14,268 nucleotides of DNA from Methanobacteriota archaeon (GCA_023409695.1 JAEYQZ010000060.1:1-14268), one strand, 5' to 3'. Positions 1 to 7,488 are shown, counted from the first letter of the stretch. The notes: a model not told the origin generated them from the letters alone. Program-made: numbers and translations.

Positions 1-1
1 T

Positions 2-37
2 GATGAAAGAAATGAAATAGTAGAAAGGAAGGGATAA
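2..37 (+). CDS. rpl24: Ribosomal protein L24 (uL24), C-terminal tail, partial
   Basis: An open frame runs in from the left edge and reads DERNEIVERKG before a TAA at 35-37, one base ahead of the S4e start. L24 precedes S4e in archaeal spc-type operons, and a charged tail with an ERK-like end fits archaeal L24. Only 11 residues are visible, so the call rests on position and the open frame more than on similarity. The purine-rich end of this gene (GGAAGGGAT, 27-35) doubles as the ribosome binding site of S4e, which suggests translational coupling. Confidence 0.6.
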   Translation, partial: DERNEIVERKG

Positions 38-38
38 A

Positions 39-767
39 ATGGCAATAATGGGATCAAGAAAACATCTTAAACGTTTCAAAGCACCAAAACACTGGCCAAT
101 TCATCCAAAAGAAAATAAATGGACCACCAAACCGAATGCAGGTCCACATGCTATAGAAGGATCATTACCTTTACTCCTTATAGTTCGTGATATTCTCGGC
201 GTCGCTGATAACGCAAGGGAAGCAAAAAGAATTATAAACAACGGTGAAATTCTTGTAGATGGAAGAGCAAGAAAAGATTACAAGTTCCCTGTTGGATTTA
301 TGGACGTAATCGAAATTCCAAAATCTGAAAAAGTTTACAGAGTTTTACCTGATGAAAAAGGAAGATTAACACTTCACTCCATCGCTGCAGAAAATAAGGA
401 CTTTAAACTCTGCAAAATTACAGATAAAACCACAATACGTGGAGGAAAAACTCAACTCAATCTCCATGATGGAAGAAATCAGCTTGTAGACAACGGATAT
501 AAAGTTGGGGATGTAGTAATTCTTAAAGTTCCAGAACAGGAAATATCTGACAGTATTGACTTTGCAAAAGGTAATATTGGCCTTATAACTGGTGGTAAAC
601 ACACTGGTGAAATTGGTAGAATAAAAGAAATTAATATAACAAAATCTTCAATGCCAAACACTGTTGAAATGGAAACTGAAGATAAAAAAACTTTCCTTAC
701 ATTAAAAGATTACGTTTTTGTAATAGGTAAAGAAGAACCAGCAATTGCACTTCCTGGAGGTAAATAG
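39..767 (+). CDS. rps4e: 30S ribosomal protein S4e (eS4)
   Basis: A small-subunit protein shared by archaea and eukaryotes and absent from bacteria. The 242 residues match the family in length. The N-terminus MGSRKHLKRF followed by the APKHWPI segment is characteristic. An S4-type RNA-binding region (about residues 43-105, with AREAKRIINNGEILVDG) is followed by the S4e central domain and a KOW-like stretch near residues 178-200 (GLITGGKHTGEIGRIKEI). The ATG at 39 gives MAIMGSRK, as I recall for methanobacterial homologues; the ATG at 48 is possible. The stop codon abuts the L5 start with no spacer. Confidence 0.96.
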   Translation: MAIMGSRKHLKRFKAPKHWPIHPKENKWTTKPNAGPHAIEGSLPLLLIVRDILGVADNAREAKRIINNGEILVDGRARKDYKFPVGFMDVIEIPKSEKVYRVLPDEKGRLTLHSIAAENKDFKLCKITDKTTIRGGKTQLNLHDGRNQLVDNGYKVGDVVILKVPEQEISDSIDFAKGNIGLITGGKHTGEIGRIKEINITKSSMPNTVEMETEDKKTFLTLKDYVFVIGKEEPAIALPGGK

Positions 768-1286
768 ATGAACCCTATGGAAGAAATAAAAATAGCCAAA
801 GCAACCGTTAACATAGGTGTCGGTGAAAGTGGAGAAAGGCTTGCAAGAGCTGAAAAATTATTATCAAGCATAACAGGTCAACAGCCTGTACGTACTTATT
901 CTAAAGTTACAAACCCTGAATTCGGTATCAGAAAAGGGCAGCCTATCGCATGTAAAGTTACACTGCGTGGTGAAAAAGCTGATAAAGCTATTAAAATGGT
1001 ACTGGAAGGTATTGAAAGAAGAATAAGAGCAACTCAATTCGATGCTCAGGGTAATCTTTCATTTGGAATACATGAACACATAGATATTCCTGGAATGCGT
1101 TACGATCCAGATATTGGTATATTTGGGATGGATGTTTCCATAACCTTCGAAAAACCAGGTTACAGGATAAACCGAAGGAAAATACAAAGGAGAAAAGTTC
1201 CAGATAAACATAAAGTCACTAAAGAAGACTCTATTAAATTTATGGAAGAAAATTTCCAGGTTAAAATATTAACTAAAGGTGATTAA
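768..1286 (+). CDS. rpl5: 50S ribosomal protein L5 (uL5)
   Basis: Binds 5S rRNA and helps form the central protuberance of the large subunit. The 172-residue product shows the conserved TYSKVTNPEFGIRKGQPIA and FGIHEHIDIPGMRYDPDIGI segments (quoted in parts), then FGMDVSITFEKPGYRI, which identify L5. The ATG immediately follows the S4e stop and is preceded by GGAGGT within the S4e 3' end, so coupling is likely. A second ATG at 777 (MEEIKIAKA) is possible, but the first has the better spacing from the ribosome binding site. Confidence 0.97.
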   Translation: MNPMEEIKIAKATVNIGVGESGERLARAEKLLSSITGQQPVRTYSKVTNPEFGIRKGQPIACKVTLRGEKADKAIKMVLEGIERRIRATQFDAQGNLSFGIHEHIDIPGMRYDPDIGIFGMDVSITFEKPGYRINRRKIQRRKVPDKHKVTKEDSIKFMEENFQVKILTKGD

Positions 1287-1287
1287 T

Positions 1288-1431
1288 TTGCCAAGAAAAT
1301 ACGGAAAAGCATCAAGAAAATGCAGCAGATGCAATGATCACTCTGCACTCGTTAGAAGATATGGGCTCATGCTATGCAGACAGTGCTTCAGAGAAATCGC
1401 CCCTAAAATCGGGTTTAAAAAATATAATTAA
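1288..1431 (+). CDS. rps14: 30S ribosomal protein S14 (uS14), zinc-binding type
   Basis: A 47-residue gene read from a TTG at 1288. It begins MPRKYGKASRKC and ends GFKKYN. Four cysteines in two CxxC pairs (C12, C15, C30, C33) form the zinc site typical of short archaeal and C+ type S14. The protein sits in the small-subunit head near the decoding region. GGTGAT at 1279-1283, overlapping the end of L5, is the ribosome binding site and supports the TTG; no ATG lies nearby in this frame. Its place between L5 and S8 is the canonical spc order. It is easily missed because of its length and start codon. Confidence 0.95.
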   Translation: MPRKYGKASRKCSRCNDHSALVRRYGLMLCRQCFREIAPKIGFKKYN

Positions 1432-1443
1432 GAGGTGTTAATT

Positions 1444-1833
1444 GTGCTTATGGATCCTCTAGCAAACGCGCTTACTAACATGAGAAACAATGAAATGCAG
1501 GGAAATAAGAGATGTAAAATCTCACCAGCATCCAAACTGATAGGGCGTGTTTTAAGAACAATGCAAAAAGAAGGGTATATCGGCGAATTTGAGTTTGTCG
1601 ATGATAATAAAGCTGGACAGTTCATAGTAGAACTTGAAGGAAATATAAACAAGTGCGGTGTAATAAAGCCAAGACACGCCGTTAAAAAGGACGAATTTGA
1701 AAAATTTGAAAAGAGGTACTTGCCATCTAAAAACTTTGGAATTATGATCCTCACAACACCTGAAGGAATCATGACTCACAAAGAAGCTAAGGATAAGGGA
1801 ATTGGTGGTAGGCTCTTAGTATATGTTTACTAA
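1444..1833 (+). CDS. rps8: 30S ribosomal protein S8 (uS8)
   Basis: Binds helix 21 of 16S rRNA and nucleates the small-subunit platform. From the chosen GTG at 1444 the product is 129 residues starting (V/M)LMDPLANALTNMRNN. The C-terminal FGIMILTTPEGIMTHKEA plus GIGGRLLVYVY is the classic S8 RNA-binding region. The frame is open from a GTG at 1435, but that codon lies inside the GAGGTG ribosome binding site (1432-1437), so 1444 is favoured; the ATG at 1450 is a less likely third choice. It starts 12 bases after S14 and is followed by L6 after 14 bases. Confidence 0.95.
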   Translation: MLMDPLANALTNMRNNEMQGNKRCKISPASKLIGRVLRTMQKEGYIGEFEFVDDNKAGQFIVELEGNINKCGVIKPRHAVKKDEFEKFEKRYLPSKNFGIMILTTPEGIMTHKEAKDKGIGGRLLVYVY

Positions 1834-1847
1834 ACTTAGGTGATAAA

Positions 1848-2381
1848 ATGGTTGAAGCAGTAGTCCTTAGAGAGGAAATTCCTATTCCTGAAGGTATTGA
1901 TGTCACTGTAGAAGATGGGGTGACTGTAAAAGGGTCAAAAGGACAGCTCTCAAGGAAATTTAACTATCCTAATGTTGTAATCAAAAAGGACAATGGTAAC
2001 GTAGTATTAGAAGCTCATTTTCCTAAAAAAAAGGATAAAGCAATGCTTGGAACTATAAGGTCCCATATCAGCAACATGATAACAGGATTAACAGATGGAT
2101 TTACTTATAACATGAAAATAGTTTATGCTCACTTCCCTATGACTGTAAAAGCTGGCAAGGACAAAGTTACCATAGAAAACTTCCTTGGTGAAAGATATCC
2201 TAGGACAGCAAAAATTGTTGGAAGTGCTAAAGTTCAGGTAAAAGGTGAAGAAGTAATAGTCACAGGTATCAACAAAGAAGATGTTGGACAGACCATGGCT
2301 AACCTTGAACAGGCTACCAAAATAAAGGGAAGAGATCCAAGGGTATTCCAGGATGGAATATACTTTGTAAGTCGGGAATAA
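1848..2381 (+). CDS. rpl6: 50S ribosomal protein L6 (uL6)
   Basis: A large-subunit protein next to the sarcin-ricin loop and the factor-binding site. The 177-residue length is usual for archaea. The two repeated L6 domains are visible: an N-terminal one around VEDGVTVKGSKGQLSRKF and a C-terminal one with VTIENFLGERYPRTAKIVG. A run of lysines around residues 63-68 (FPKKKDKA) sits in the inter-strand loop. The start has a strong GGTGAT site (1839-1844) with the usual spacing. It lies in line with S8 and L32e without significant gaps. Confidence 0.97.
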   Translation: MVEAVVLREEIPIPEGIDVTVEDGVTVKGSKGQLSRKFNYPNVVIKKDNGNVVLEAHFPKKKDKAMLGTIRSHISNMITGLTDGFTYNMKIVYAHFPMTVKAGKDKVTIENFLGERYPRTAKIVGSAKVQVKGEEVIVTGINKEDVGQTMANLEQATKIKGRDPRVFQDGIYFVSRE

Positions 2382-2392
2382 GGGGTGACAAA

Positions 2393-2728
2393 ATGAAAAA
2401 ACCAGATTTCAAAAGGCAGGAATGGTTTAGATACAAAAAACTCGGAGATAAATGGAGGAAACCTAAAGGAAAAACCAGTAAAACCCGAAGATACGAAAAA
2501 GGAAAACCTGCAATGCCTTCAATAGGTTACGGATCTCCAAAAGCGACAAGAGGACTTCATCCTTCAGGATATATGGATATACTTGTCTGCAATATGAAAG
2601 AACTTGAAAACCTGGATCCAGCTACACAAGCAGGTAGAATTAGTTCTACCATTGGAAAAAGGAAAAAAGAAGTAATGCTTGCACGAGCAAAAGAACTAGG
2701 AATCAAGATTCTAAATAAGGGAATTTAA
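2393..2728 (+). CDS. rpl32e: 50S ribosomal protein L32e (eL32)
   Basis: An archaeal/eukaryotic large-subunit protein. The 111 residues are slightly short for the family but complete. The basic N-terminal half (FKRQEWFRYKKLGDKWRKP, then RRYEKGKPAMPSIGYGSP) and the signature RGLHPSGY are present, followed by a helical C-terminus (IGKRKKEVMLARAKELGIK). GGGGTGA precedes the ATG. This is the last gene of the first gapless block; the 12-bp palindrome TTAAGTACTTAA overlaps its stop codon and opens the 166-bp non-coding interval before L19e. Confidence 0.96.
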   Translation: MKKPDFKRQEWFRYKKLGDKWRKPKGKTSKTRRYEKGKPAMPSIGYGSPKATRGLHPSGYMDILVCNMKELENLDPATQAGRISSTIGKRKKEVMLARAKELGIKILNKGI

Positions 2729-2750
2729 GTACTTAATGCAAAGTACTTAA
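2725..2750. repeat. Palindromic direct repeat AAGTACTTAA
   Basis: TTAAGTACTTAA (2725-2736) is a perfect 12-bp palindrome that includes the L32e stop. AAGTACTTAA recurs at 2741-2750, and its core AAGTACTT is itself a palindrome. The two copies are 14 bp apart from start to start. They open the non-coding interval; whether they bind a protein or are only part of the AT-rich palindromic composition cannot be told from the sequence. Confidence 0.5.
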
Positions 2751-2751
2751 A

Positions 2752-2775
2752 GTCAGTACTTTTACTGACATTTTT
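2752..2775 (+). terminator. Hairpin plus T-run after L32e, terminator-like
   Basis: GTCAGTA (2752-2758) and TACTGAC (2763-2769) pair perfectly with a 4-base loop, followed by A and TTTTT (2771-2775). A second hairpin follows: AACTC (2800-2804) with GAGTT (2810-2814), running into TTTTT (2813-2817). In bacteria these would be called intrinsic terminators. Archaeal polymerases stop mainly at U-tracts and need no hairpin, and five Ts is short, so partial termination or RNA processing is the most that can be proposed. Confidence 0.35.
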
Positions 2776-2819
2776 GCAATTTGCAAATCAAATTTATTGA
2801 ACTCGTAAAGAGTTTTTGA

Positions 2820-2888
2820 TCAACCGGGTTTCAGACAAATTGTTTGTAATCAAGTTCTACCATGAATTTGAACGGTTGAAATGGAGGT
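2820..2888 (+). promoter_or_regulatory. Multi-stem leader candidate upstream of L19e
   Basis: TCAACCG (2820-2826) is perfectly complementary to CGGTTGA (2873-2879), closing a domain that contains ACAAA/TTTGT (2835-2839 with 2843-2847) and a weaker GTTC/GAAC pairing (2854-2857 with 2870-2873). The closing stem ends just before the L19e ribosome binding site GGAGGT (2884-2889). A closing stem that abuts a ribosome binding site is the arrangement expected of a cis-acting translational control element, but no known r-protein leader family was recognised and the inner stems are short. Confidence 0.35.
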
Positions 2889-2894
2889 TTCTTC

Positions 2895-3341
2895 ATGAAT
2901 CTTACTACTCAAAAAAGATTGGCTGCAGATATACTCAAAGTCGGGGAAAACAGGGTATGGATAGATCCTGAAAGGACAGAAGAAGTATCAAGAGCCATAA
3001 CTCGAGAAAGTGTAAAACAACTTATAAATAATAAAGCTATAATGGCAAAACCACAAAAAGGTATAAGCAGCTATAGATCAAAAAAGATAGCTGAACAGAA
3101 GAAAAAAGGAAGACGAAAAGGCCATGGTAGTACAAAAGGAGCTAAAGGAGCTAAAAATCCAAAGAAAGAAGCTTGGATGACTACTATACGTGCTTTAAGA
3201 ACTGATCTAAAAGATATGAGAGACAATAGGGAGATTAATAAAACTACCTATAGAAAGCTCTATAAAATGGCAAAAGGTGGCGCTTTCAGAAGCAAATCCT
3301 ACATGAAAACCTATGCAAGGGATCATGGTCTGCTTAGGTAA
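2895..3341 (+). CDS. rpl19e: 50S ribosomal protein L19e (eL19)
   Basis: An archaeal/eukaryotic large-subunit protein that reaches across the subunit interface. The 148-residue product starts MNLTTQKRLAADILKVGENR and has the family features RVWIDPERTEEVSRAITRES, a lysine- and glycine-rich linker at about residues 66-92 (KKKGRRKGHGSTKGAKGAK), then WMTTIRALRTDLKDMRD and YRKLYKMAKGGAFRS. GGAGGT at 2884-2889 sets the ATG at 2895. Unlike most genes here it is preceded by a long non-coding interval with several inverted repeats, so it may be the first gene of a separately controlled transcript. Confidence 0.97.
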   Translation: MNLTTQKRLAADILKVGENRVWIDPERTEEVSRAITRESVKQLINNKAIMAKPQKGISSYRSKKIAEQKKKGRRKGHGSTKGAKGAKNPKKEAWMTTIRALRTDLKDMRDNREINKTTYRKLYKMAKGGAFRSKSYMKTYARDHGLLR

Positions 3342-3357
3342 ATAAGGAGGAATTTAA

Positions 3358-3942
3358 TTGGCACAAGGATCAAGATACAAAGTGGCTTTTAAAAGAAGGA
3401 AAGAAGGTAAAACTAATTATGGGGCAAGATTAAAACTCATAGAATTAGATAAATTACGACTGGTTGTAAGGATCACAAACAATCATGTAATAGCTCAAGT
3501 AGTTAAAGTTGCTCTAGAAGGGGATGAAACTCTGGTTTCAGCACATTCCAATGAAATTAAAAAAATGGGATGGCTAGGATCTACTAAAAACACTTCTGCA
3601 GCATATCTAACTGGATTTTTATGTGGGAAAAAAGCATTAAATGAAGGTATAGATGAAGCTATCTTAGACATAGGTTTAAGATCACCTACAAAAGGTACAA
3701 ACATATTTGCAGTACTCAAAGGGGCAGTAGATGCTGGACTCAATATTCCTCATGGTAGTGCAATTTTACCTTCAGATGAGAGGATAAATGGGGAACACGT
3801 AGCACAGTACGCTGAATCTTTAAGTGATGATGAACTTAACAAAAAATTCTCAGGATACATTAAAAATGGGTTATCCCCAAAAGACCTCCCTGACCATTTT
3901 GGAAAGATTAAACAAAAAATAGATGATGAGGTATCAGGATGA
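3358..3942 (+). CDS. rpl18: 50S ribosomal protein L18 (uL18)
   Basis: Binds 5S rRNA in the central protuberance together with L5. The product is 194 residues from a TTG at 3358, giving MAQGSRYKVAFKRRKEGKTN, the known archaeal L18 N-terminus; GGAGG at 3346-3350 supports this start. The core has RLVVRITNNHVIAQV, the AAYLTGFLCGKKAL segment and AILDIGLRSPTKGTNIFAVL, followed by the archaeal-specific C-terminal extension with IPHGSAILPSDERINGEH. The stop TGA overlaps the S5 start as ATGA. Confidence 0.96.
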   Translation: MAQGSRYKVAFKRRKEGKTNYGARLKLIELDKLRLVVRITNNHVIAQVVKVALEGDETLVSAHSNEIKKMGWLGSTKNTSAAYLTGFLCGKKALNEGIDEAILDIGLRSPTKGTNIFAVLKGAVDAGLNIPHGSAILPSDERINGEHVAQYAESLSDDELNKKFSGYIKNGLSPKDLPDHFGKIKQKIDDEVSG

Positions 3943-4580
3943 ACTATAATAAAGAAGAATGGGAACCAAAAACCAATCTGGGACGTATGGTCAAGGAAGG
4001 CACAATAACTGATATAGATGAAATTTTAGAAAAAGGCCTTCCAATCATGGAGCTTGAAATAGTTAACACTCTTCTACCAGATTTAGAAGAAGAAGTAATG
4101 GATGTAAATCTCGTTCAGAGGATGCACAAATCTGGAAGAAAAGTTAACTTCAGAGTTATTGTCGCAGTTGGAAATAAAAAAGGATACGTAGGACTAGGAC
4201 AAGGTAAAGCTAAAGAAGTAGGTCCTGCAATAAGAAAAGCTGTTGATAATGCTAAATATAACATAATCAAAGTAAGAAGAGGCTGTGGTGACTGGGGATG
4301 TGTTTGTGGAAGAGAACATACAGTACCATTTAAAGTATCTGGAAAAAGTGGTAGTGTAAGAGTTACTTTAATCCCAGCACCTGGTGGAGTAGGTCTTGCA
4401 GTAGGAGATGTTGGAAAAACTATCCTTGGACTTGCAGGAATATACGATGTATGGTCTCAGACAATGGGACAGACTCAAACAACCATTAACTTCGCAAATG
4501 CTGTTTTTGATGCTTTAAAACAATTAAGTAGAGTTAAAGCTAGGAAATCCGACCTCAAAAGTCTTGGAGTCGCAGTATAA
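3939..4580 (+). CDS. rps5: 30S ribosomal protein S5 (uS5)
   Basis: A small-subunit protein at the mRNA entry channel that contributes to decoding fidelity. The 213-residue archaeal form carries an N-terminal extension, the S5 double-stranded-RNA-binding-like domain (about residues 60-125: VIVAVGNKKGYVGLGQGKAKE) and the C-terminal domain with TLIPAPGGVGLAVGDVGKTI. A cysteine-rich insert (C116, C121, C123 in GCGDWGCVCGREHTVP) is a normal archaeal trait. Its ATG overlaps the L18 stop by four bases, which implies translational coupling. Confidence 0.97.
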   Translation: MNYNKEEWEPKTNLGRMVKEGTITDIDEILEKGLPIMELEIVNTLLPDLEEEVMDVNLVQRMHKSGRKVNFRVIVAVGNKKGYVGLGQGKAKEVGPAIRKAVDNAKYNIIKVRRGCGDWGCVCGREHTVPFKVSGKSGSVRVTLIPAPGGVGLAVGDVGKTILGLAGIYDVWSQTMGQTQTTINFANAVFDALKQLSRVKARKSDLKSLGVAV

Positions 4581-4591
4581 TCGGTGATATC

Positions 4592-5050
4592 ATGATTGCA
4601 GCAATAAGAGTAAGAGGCAGGACAGGAATCAGAAAAGACATTGAAGACACACTTAAAATGTTAAAGCTCACCAGAATTAATCATGCAGTTATAATTGAAG
4701 ACAATCCTAGTTATAAAGGAATGCTTCAAAAAGCTAAAGATTATATAACCTGGGGCGAAGTTGACGCAGACTCAGTAACAAGTCTTATATCAAAAAGAGG
4801 AAAATTACCTGGTAATGTTAAACTCACTGAAGAGTACGTTAAGGAAAACACTGACTTTTCCTCAATAGAAGACCTTTCAAAAGCAGTAGTAGAATCTGGT
4901 GCTAAATTGGAAGACAGTGGAATAAAGCCAGTATTTAGACTTCACCCTCCAAGGAAAGGATATAAAGACCTTAAAAAGACATTTGCAGAATCTGGAACAT
5001 TAGGTTACAGAGGGGAAAAAATAGGAGATCTCATCAAAAAGATGATCTAA
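4592..5050 (+). CDS. rpl30: 50S ribosomal protein L30 (uL30)
   Basis: A large-subunit protein. The 152 residues match the long archaeal/eukaryotic L7/L30 form rather than the roughly 60-residue bacterial one. It opens MIAAIRVRGRTGIRKDIEDT and continues with the L30 core LKMLKLTRINHAVIIEDNP, then YKGMLQKAKDYITWGEVD. The C-terminal FRLHPPRKGYKDLKKTF segment is the archaeal hallmark. GGTGAT (4582-4587) precedes the ATG with a short spacing. It lies between S5 and L15 as in most spc-type operons. Confidence 0.96.
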   Translation: MIAAIRVRGRTGIRKDIEDTLKMLKLTRINHAVIIEDNPSYKGMLQKAKDYITWGEVDADSVTSLISKRGKLPGNVKLTEEYVKENTDFSSIEDLSKAVVESGAKLEDSGIKPVFRLHPPRKGYKDLKKTFAESGTLGYRGEKIGDLIKKMI

Positions 5051-5074
5051 CCTATTATTTTGGAGGATTATACT

Positions 5075-5512
5075 ATGATAAGAAGGACACGAAAAATAAG
5101 GAAAATGAGGGGCTCACGAACTGTGGGTGGTGGAGCTTCTAAAAAACGAAGAGGAGCCGGTCACAGAGGTGGAAGAGGAAACTCTGGTCTTCACAAAAGT
5201 AAATGGACATGGGTTGTTAAATACGATCCTAAACACTTTGGAAAGTATGGATTTAAAAGACCTCAAAGAAGTATCTTCAAATTCGCTCCAGTAAACTTAG
5301 ACTACTTAGATGAAAAATCAGAAGAATTTGTAAAACAGGGCTTAGCAACAAATAAAAACGGTGCTATTGAAATAGATATCACTGACCTCGGCTACAACAA
5401 AGTTTTAGGAAAAGGTAAAATAAGCAAGCCTTTAATTATAAAATCACCTAAATTTTCCAGTTTAGCAATTCAAAAGATAGAAGAAGCTGGTGGAGAAGTA
5501 GTAATTCTTTAA
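5075..5512 (+). CDS. rpl15: 50S ribosomal protein L15 (uL15)
   Basis: A large-subunit assembly protein. The chosen ATG at 5075 gives 145 residues starting MIRRTRKIRKMRGSRTVGGG, with the glycine- and arginine-rich N-terminal tail that threads through 23S rRNA (SKKRRGAGHRGGRGNSG). The C-terminal domain has the usual VLGKGKISKPLIIKS and IEEAGGEVVIL ends. The frame is open from a TTG at 5060, but that codon overlaps the GGAGGA ribosome binding site (5062-5067), so the downstream ATG is preferred. It is followed by secY, the classic order. Confidence 0.96.
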   Translation: MIRRTRKIRKMRGSRTVGGGASKKRRGAGHRGGRGNSGLHKSKWTWVVKYDPKHFGKYGFKRPQRSIFKFAPVNLDYLDEKSEEFVKQGLATNKNGAIEIDITDLGYNKVLGKGKISKPLIIKSPKFSSLAIQKIEEAGGEVVIL

Positions 5513-5538
5513 ATGAGTTAAATTAAGGAGTGAATTTC

Positions 5539-6882
5539 TTGCTTGAAAAGCTACAACCAATTTTTTCAGTAATTCCTCAGGTCAGATCGCCTATACAAAG
5601 GCTGTCTTTTAGAGATAAAATTAAGTGGACAGGTATAATCCTTTTATTATATTTTGTCCTCACAAACATCAGTCTTTTTGGGCTCAGTTCTGCAGCTGTT
5701 GACCAGTTTGGAGCATTAAGAGCTGTAATGGCTGGTAGTTTTGGTTCAATTCTTACACTGGGTATAGGACCAATAGTTTCAGCGTCTATTATACTCCAAC
5801 TTCTTGTTGGGGGAAAGATATTGAATCTAGATCTTTCAAGACATGAGGATAAAGCTTTATTTCAAGGAACTCAGAAACTCCTTGCTATCATATTCACACT
5901 GTTTGAGGCAGCCGTGCTTGTTTTAGCCGGTGCTGTTCCACCATCTGATCCATCATTTACTGCTCTTCTTGTAGCACAGATAACACTTGGTGGAATTGCC
6001 ATAATTTATATGGATGAAGTTGTGTCCAAATGGGGATTTGGAAGCGGAGTAGGGCTTTTCATTGTTGCAGGAGTAGCTCAGCAAATAATAGTAGGAGCAT
6101 TTAACTTCCTTCCATCAGCAACTTCACCTGGAGTACCTGCAGGAATAATTCCTAAATTTATATATCAAATTACCACAGGTACACCTGATTTCACAATACT
6201 TATTCCGATATTTGCTACAATTATAGTATTTTTAATTGTAGTATACGCGGAAAGTATGCGTATTGAAATACCGTTATCCTATGGTGGAGTTAAAGGTGCA
6301 AGGGGAAAATATCCTCTGAGGTTCATATATGCAAGTAACATGCCAGTTATATTAACAAGTGCACTCCTTTTGAATGTGCAGTTGTTTGCTTCGGTGTTCC
6401 AGAAAATAGGGTTCCCAATTCTTGGACAAGTTTCAAATGGTCAGGCTATAAACGGAATTGCGTATTACCTTACAACTCCAACTAGCTTAAGTATACTACT
6501 CACTGATCCATTAAAAGTGCTGATTTATGCTATTGTATTTTTAGGTTCATGTGTAGTGTTCGCATGGCTCTGGGTTGAGCTAAGTGGAATAGGGCCAAAA
6601 CAGGTTGCAAAACAGCTTCACCAAATGGGAATGCAGATTCCTGGACAAAGGAGCAGTAGAGCCCATTTTGAAAGGATACTTAAGAGATATATTCCAGGTA
6701 TAACTGTTCTTGGAGGATTATTTGTCGGACTTTTAGCATTTGGTGCAGACTTAACAAGTGCTTTAGGTGGAGGTACAGGTATTCTTCTGACAGTTGGTAT
6801 AGTATACAGGCTGTATGAAGAAATAGCACAGGAACAGCTGATGGATATGCACCCAATGCTCAGGAAATTTTTAGGAGATTAA
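5539..6882 (+). CDS. secY: Preprotein translocase subunit SecY
   Basis: The pore-forming subunit of the Sec61/SecY channel, which exports or inserts proteins across the cytoplasmic membrane with SecE and Sec61-beta. From the TTG at 5539 it has 447 residues (MLEKLQPIFS); GGAGTGA at 5527-5533 supports this start over the GTG at 5530, which lies inside that site. About ten hydrophobic segments are visible. GIGPIVSASIILQLL is the TM2 region near the plug. The TM6-TM7 cytosolic loop has YGGVKGARGKYPLRFIYASN, the ribosome-docking region. It ends with a typical charged tail (AQEQLMDMHPMLRKFLGD). Confidence 0.97.
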   Translation: MLEKLQPIFSVIPQVRSPIQRLSFRDKIKWTGIILLLYFVLTNISLFGLSSAAVDQFGALRAVMAGSFGSILTLGIGPIVSASIILQLLVGGKILNLDLSRHEDKALFQGTQKLLAIIFTLFEAAVLVLAGAVPPSDPSFTALLVAQITLGGIAIIYMDEVVSKWGFGSGVGLFIVAGVAQQIIVGAFNFLPSATSPGVPAGIIPKFIYQITTGTPDFTILIPIFATIIVFLIVVYAESMRIEIPLSYGGVKGARGKYPLRFIYASNMPVILTSALLLNVQLFASVFQKIGFPILGQVSNGQAINGIAYYLTTPTSLSILLTDPLKVLIYAIVFLGSCVVFAWLWVELSGIGPKQVAKQLHQMGMQIPGQRSSRAHFERILKRYIPGITVLGGLFVGLLAFGADLTSALGGGTGILLTVGIVYRLYEEIAQEQLMDMHPMLRKFLGD

Positions 6883-6894
6883 AGAGGAATAAAA

Positions 6895-7452
6895 ATGAAA
6901 GTCGGTGTAATTGCAGGAATTCCAGGATCAGGAAGTACCACAGTTTTAACCAAGGCACTTGAATCTTTAGATTATGTACATGTCAATTATGGGGATGTGA
7001 TGCTTGAAATTGCACAAAAAGATGGTCTTGTGGAAGATAGAGATGCCTTAAGAAAATTGTCTCCAGATGTACAGAAAGAAATTCAAAAAAATGCTGCAAA
7101 AAGTATAAGAGAGATGTCAGAGGATAATAATATTATTGTCGATACTCACTGTACTATAAAAACACCTGCTGGTTTTTTACCTGGACTTCCAAAATGGGTA
7201 TTAGACGAACTTCAGCCAGATATTTTCATACTAATTGAAGCGGGCAGCGATGAAATTTTGATGAGACGACTCAACGACAAAACAAGAACAAGAGATATGG
7301 AAAAACTAAGTGACATACAACTTCATCAGGAAATGAACCGTGCAATGTCCATGGCTTACGCAGCGCTTACTGGTGCTACTGTAAAAATTATTGAAAATCA
7401 TGATAACAGGCTGGAAGAACCTGTGGAAGATATGATAAATACTTTAAAGTAA
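6895..7452 (+). CDS. adkA: Archaeal adenylate kinase AdkA
   Basis: Interconverts ATP + AMP and 2 ADP in the cytosol. The 185-residue product belongs to the archaeal AdkA family described from Methanococcus rather than bacterial Adk: it has NYGDVMLEIAQKDGLVEDRD, IIVDTHCTIKTPAGFLPGLP, SSDEILMRRL-like GSDEILMRRLNDKTRTRD, and GATVKIIEN near the end. The P-loop reads GIPGSGSTT (residues 8-16), without the usual Walker A lysine; this substitution is normal in the archaeal family (Methanococcus AdkA has GVPGVGGTT). It follows secY after 12 bases, an association common in archaea. Confidence 0.95.
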   Translation: MKVGVIAGIPGSGSTTVLTKALESLDYVHVNYGDVMLEIAQKDGLVEDRDALRKLSPDVQKEIQKNAAKSIREMSEDNNIIVDTHCTIKTPAGFLPGLPKWVLDELQPDIFILIEAGSDEILMRRLNDKTRTRDMEKLSDIQLHQEMNRAMSMAYAALTGATVKIIENHDNRLEEPVEDMINTLK

Positions 7453-7488
7453 TTTTAATTAAATATTTTAATACAAGAGGAACGCAAA

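Noticed and set aside
1..6. TGATGA at the left edge resembles a C/D-box RNA C box
   Set aside because: It lies in the L24 3' coding end and no CTGA D box follows at a suitable distance.
6895..7452. Loss of the P-loop lysine as evidence that adkA is a pseudogene
   Set aside because: The frame is intact, all other family motifs are present, and archaeal AdkA proteins normally lack this lysine.
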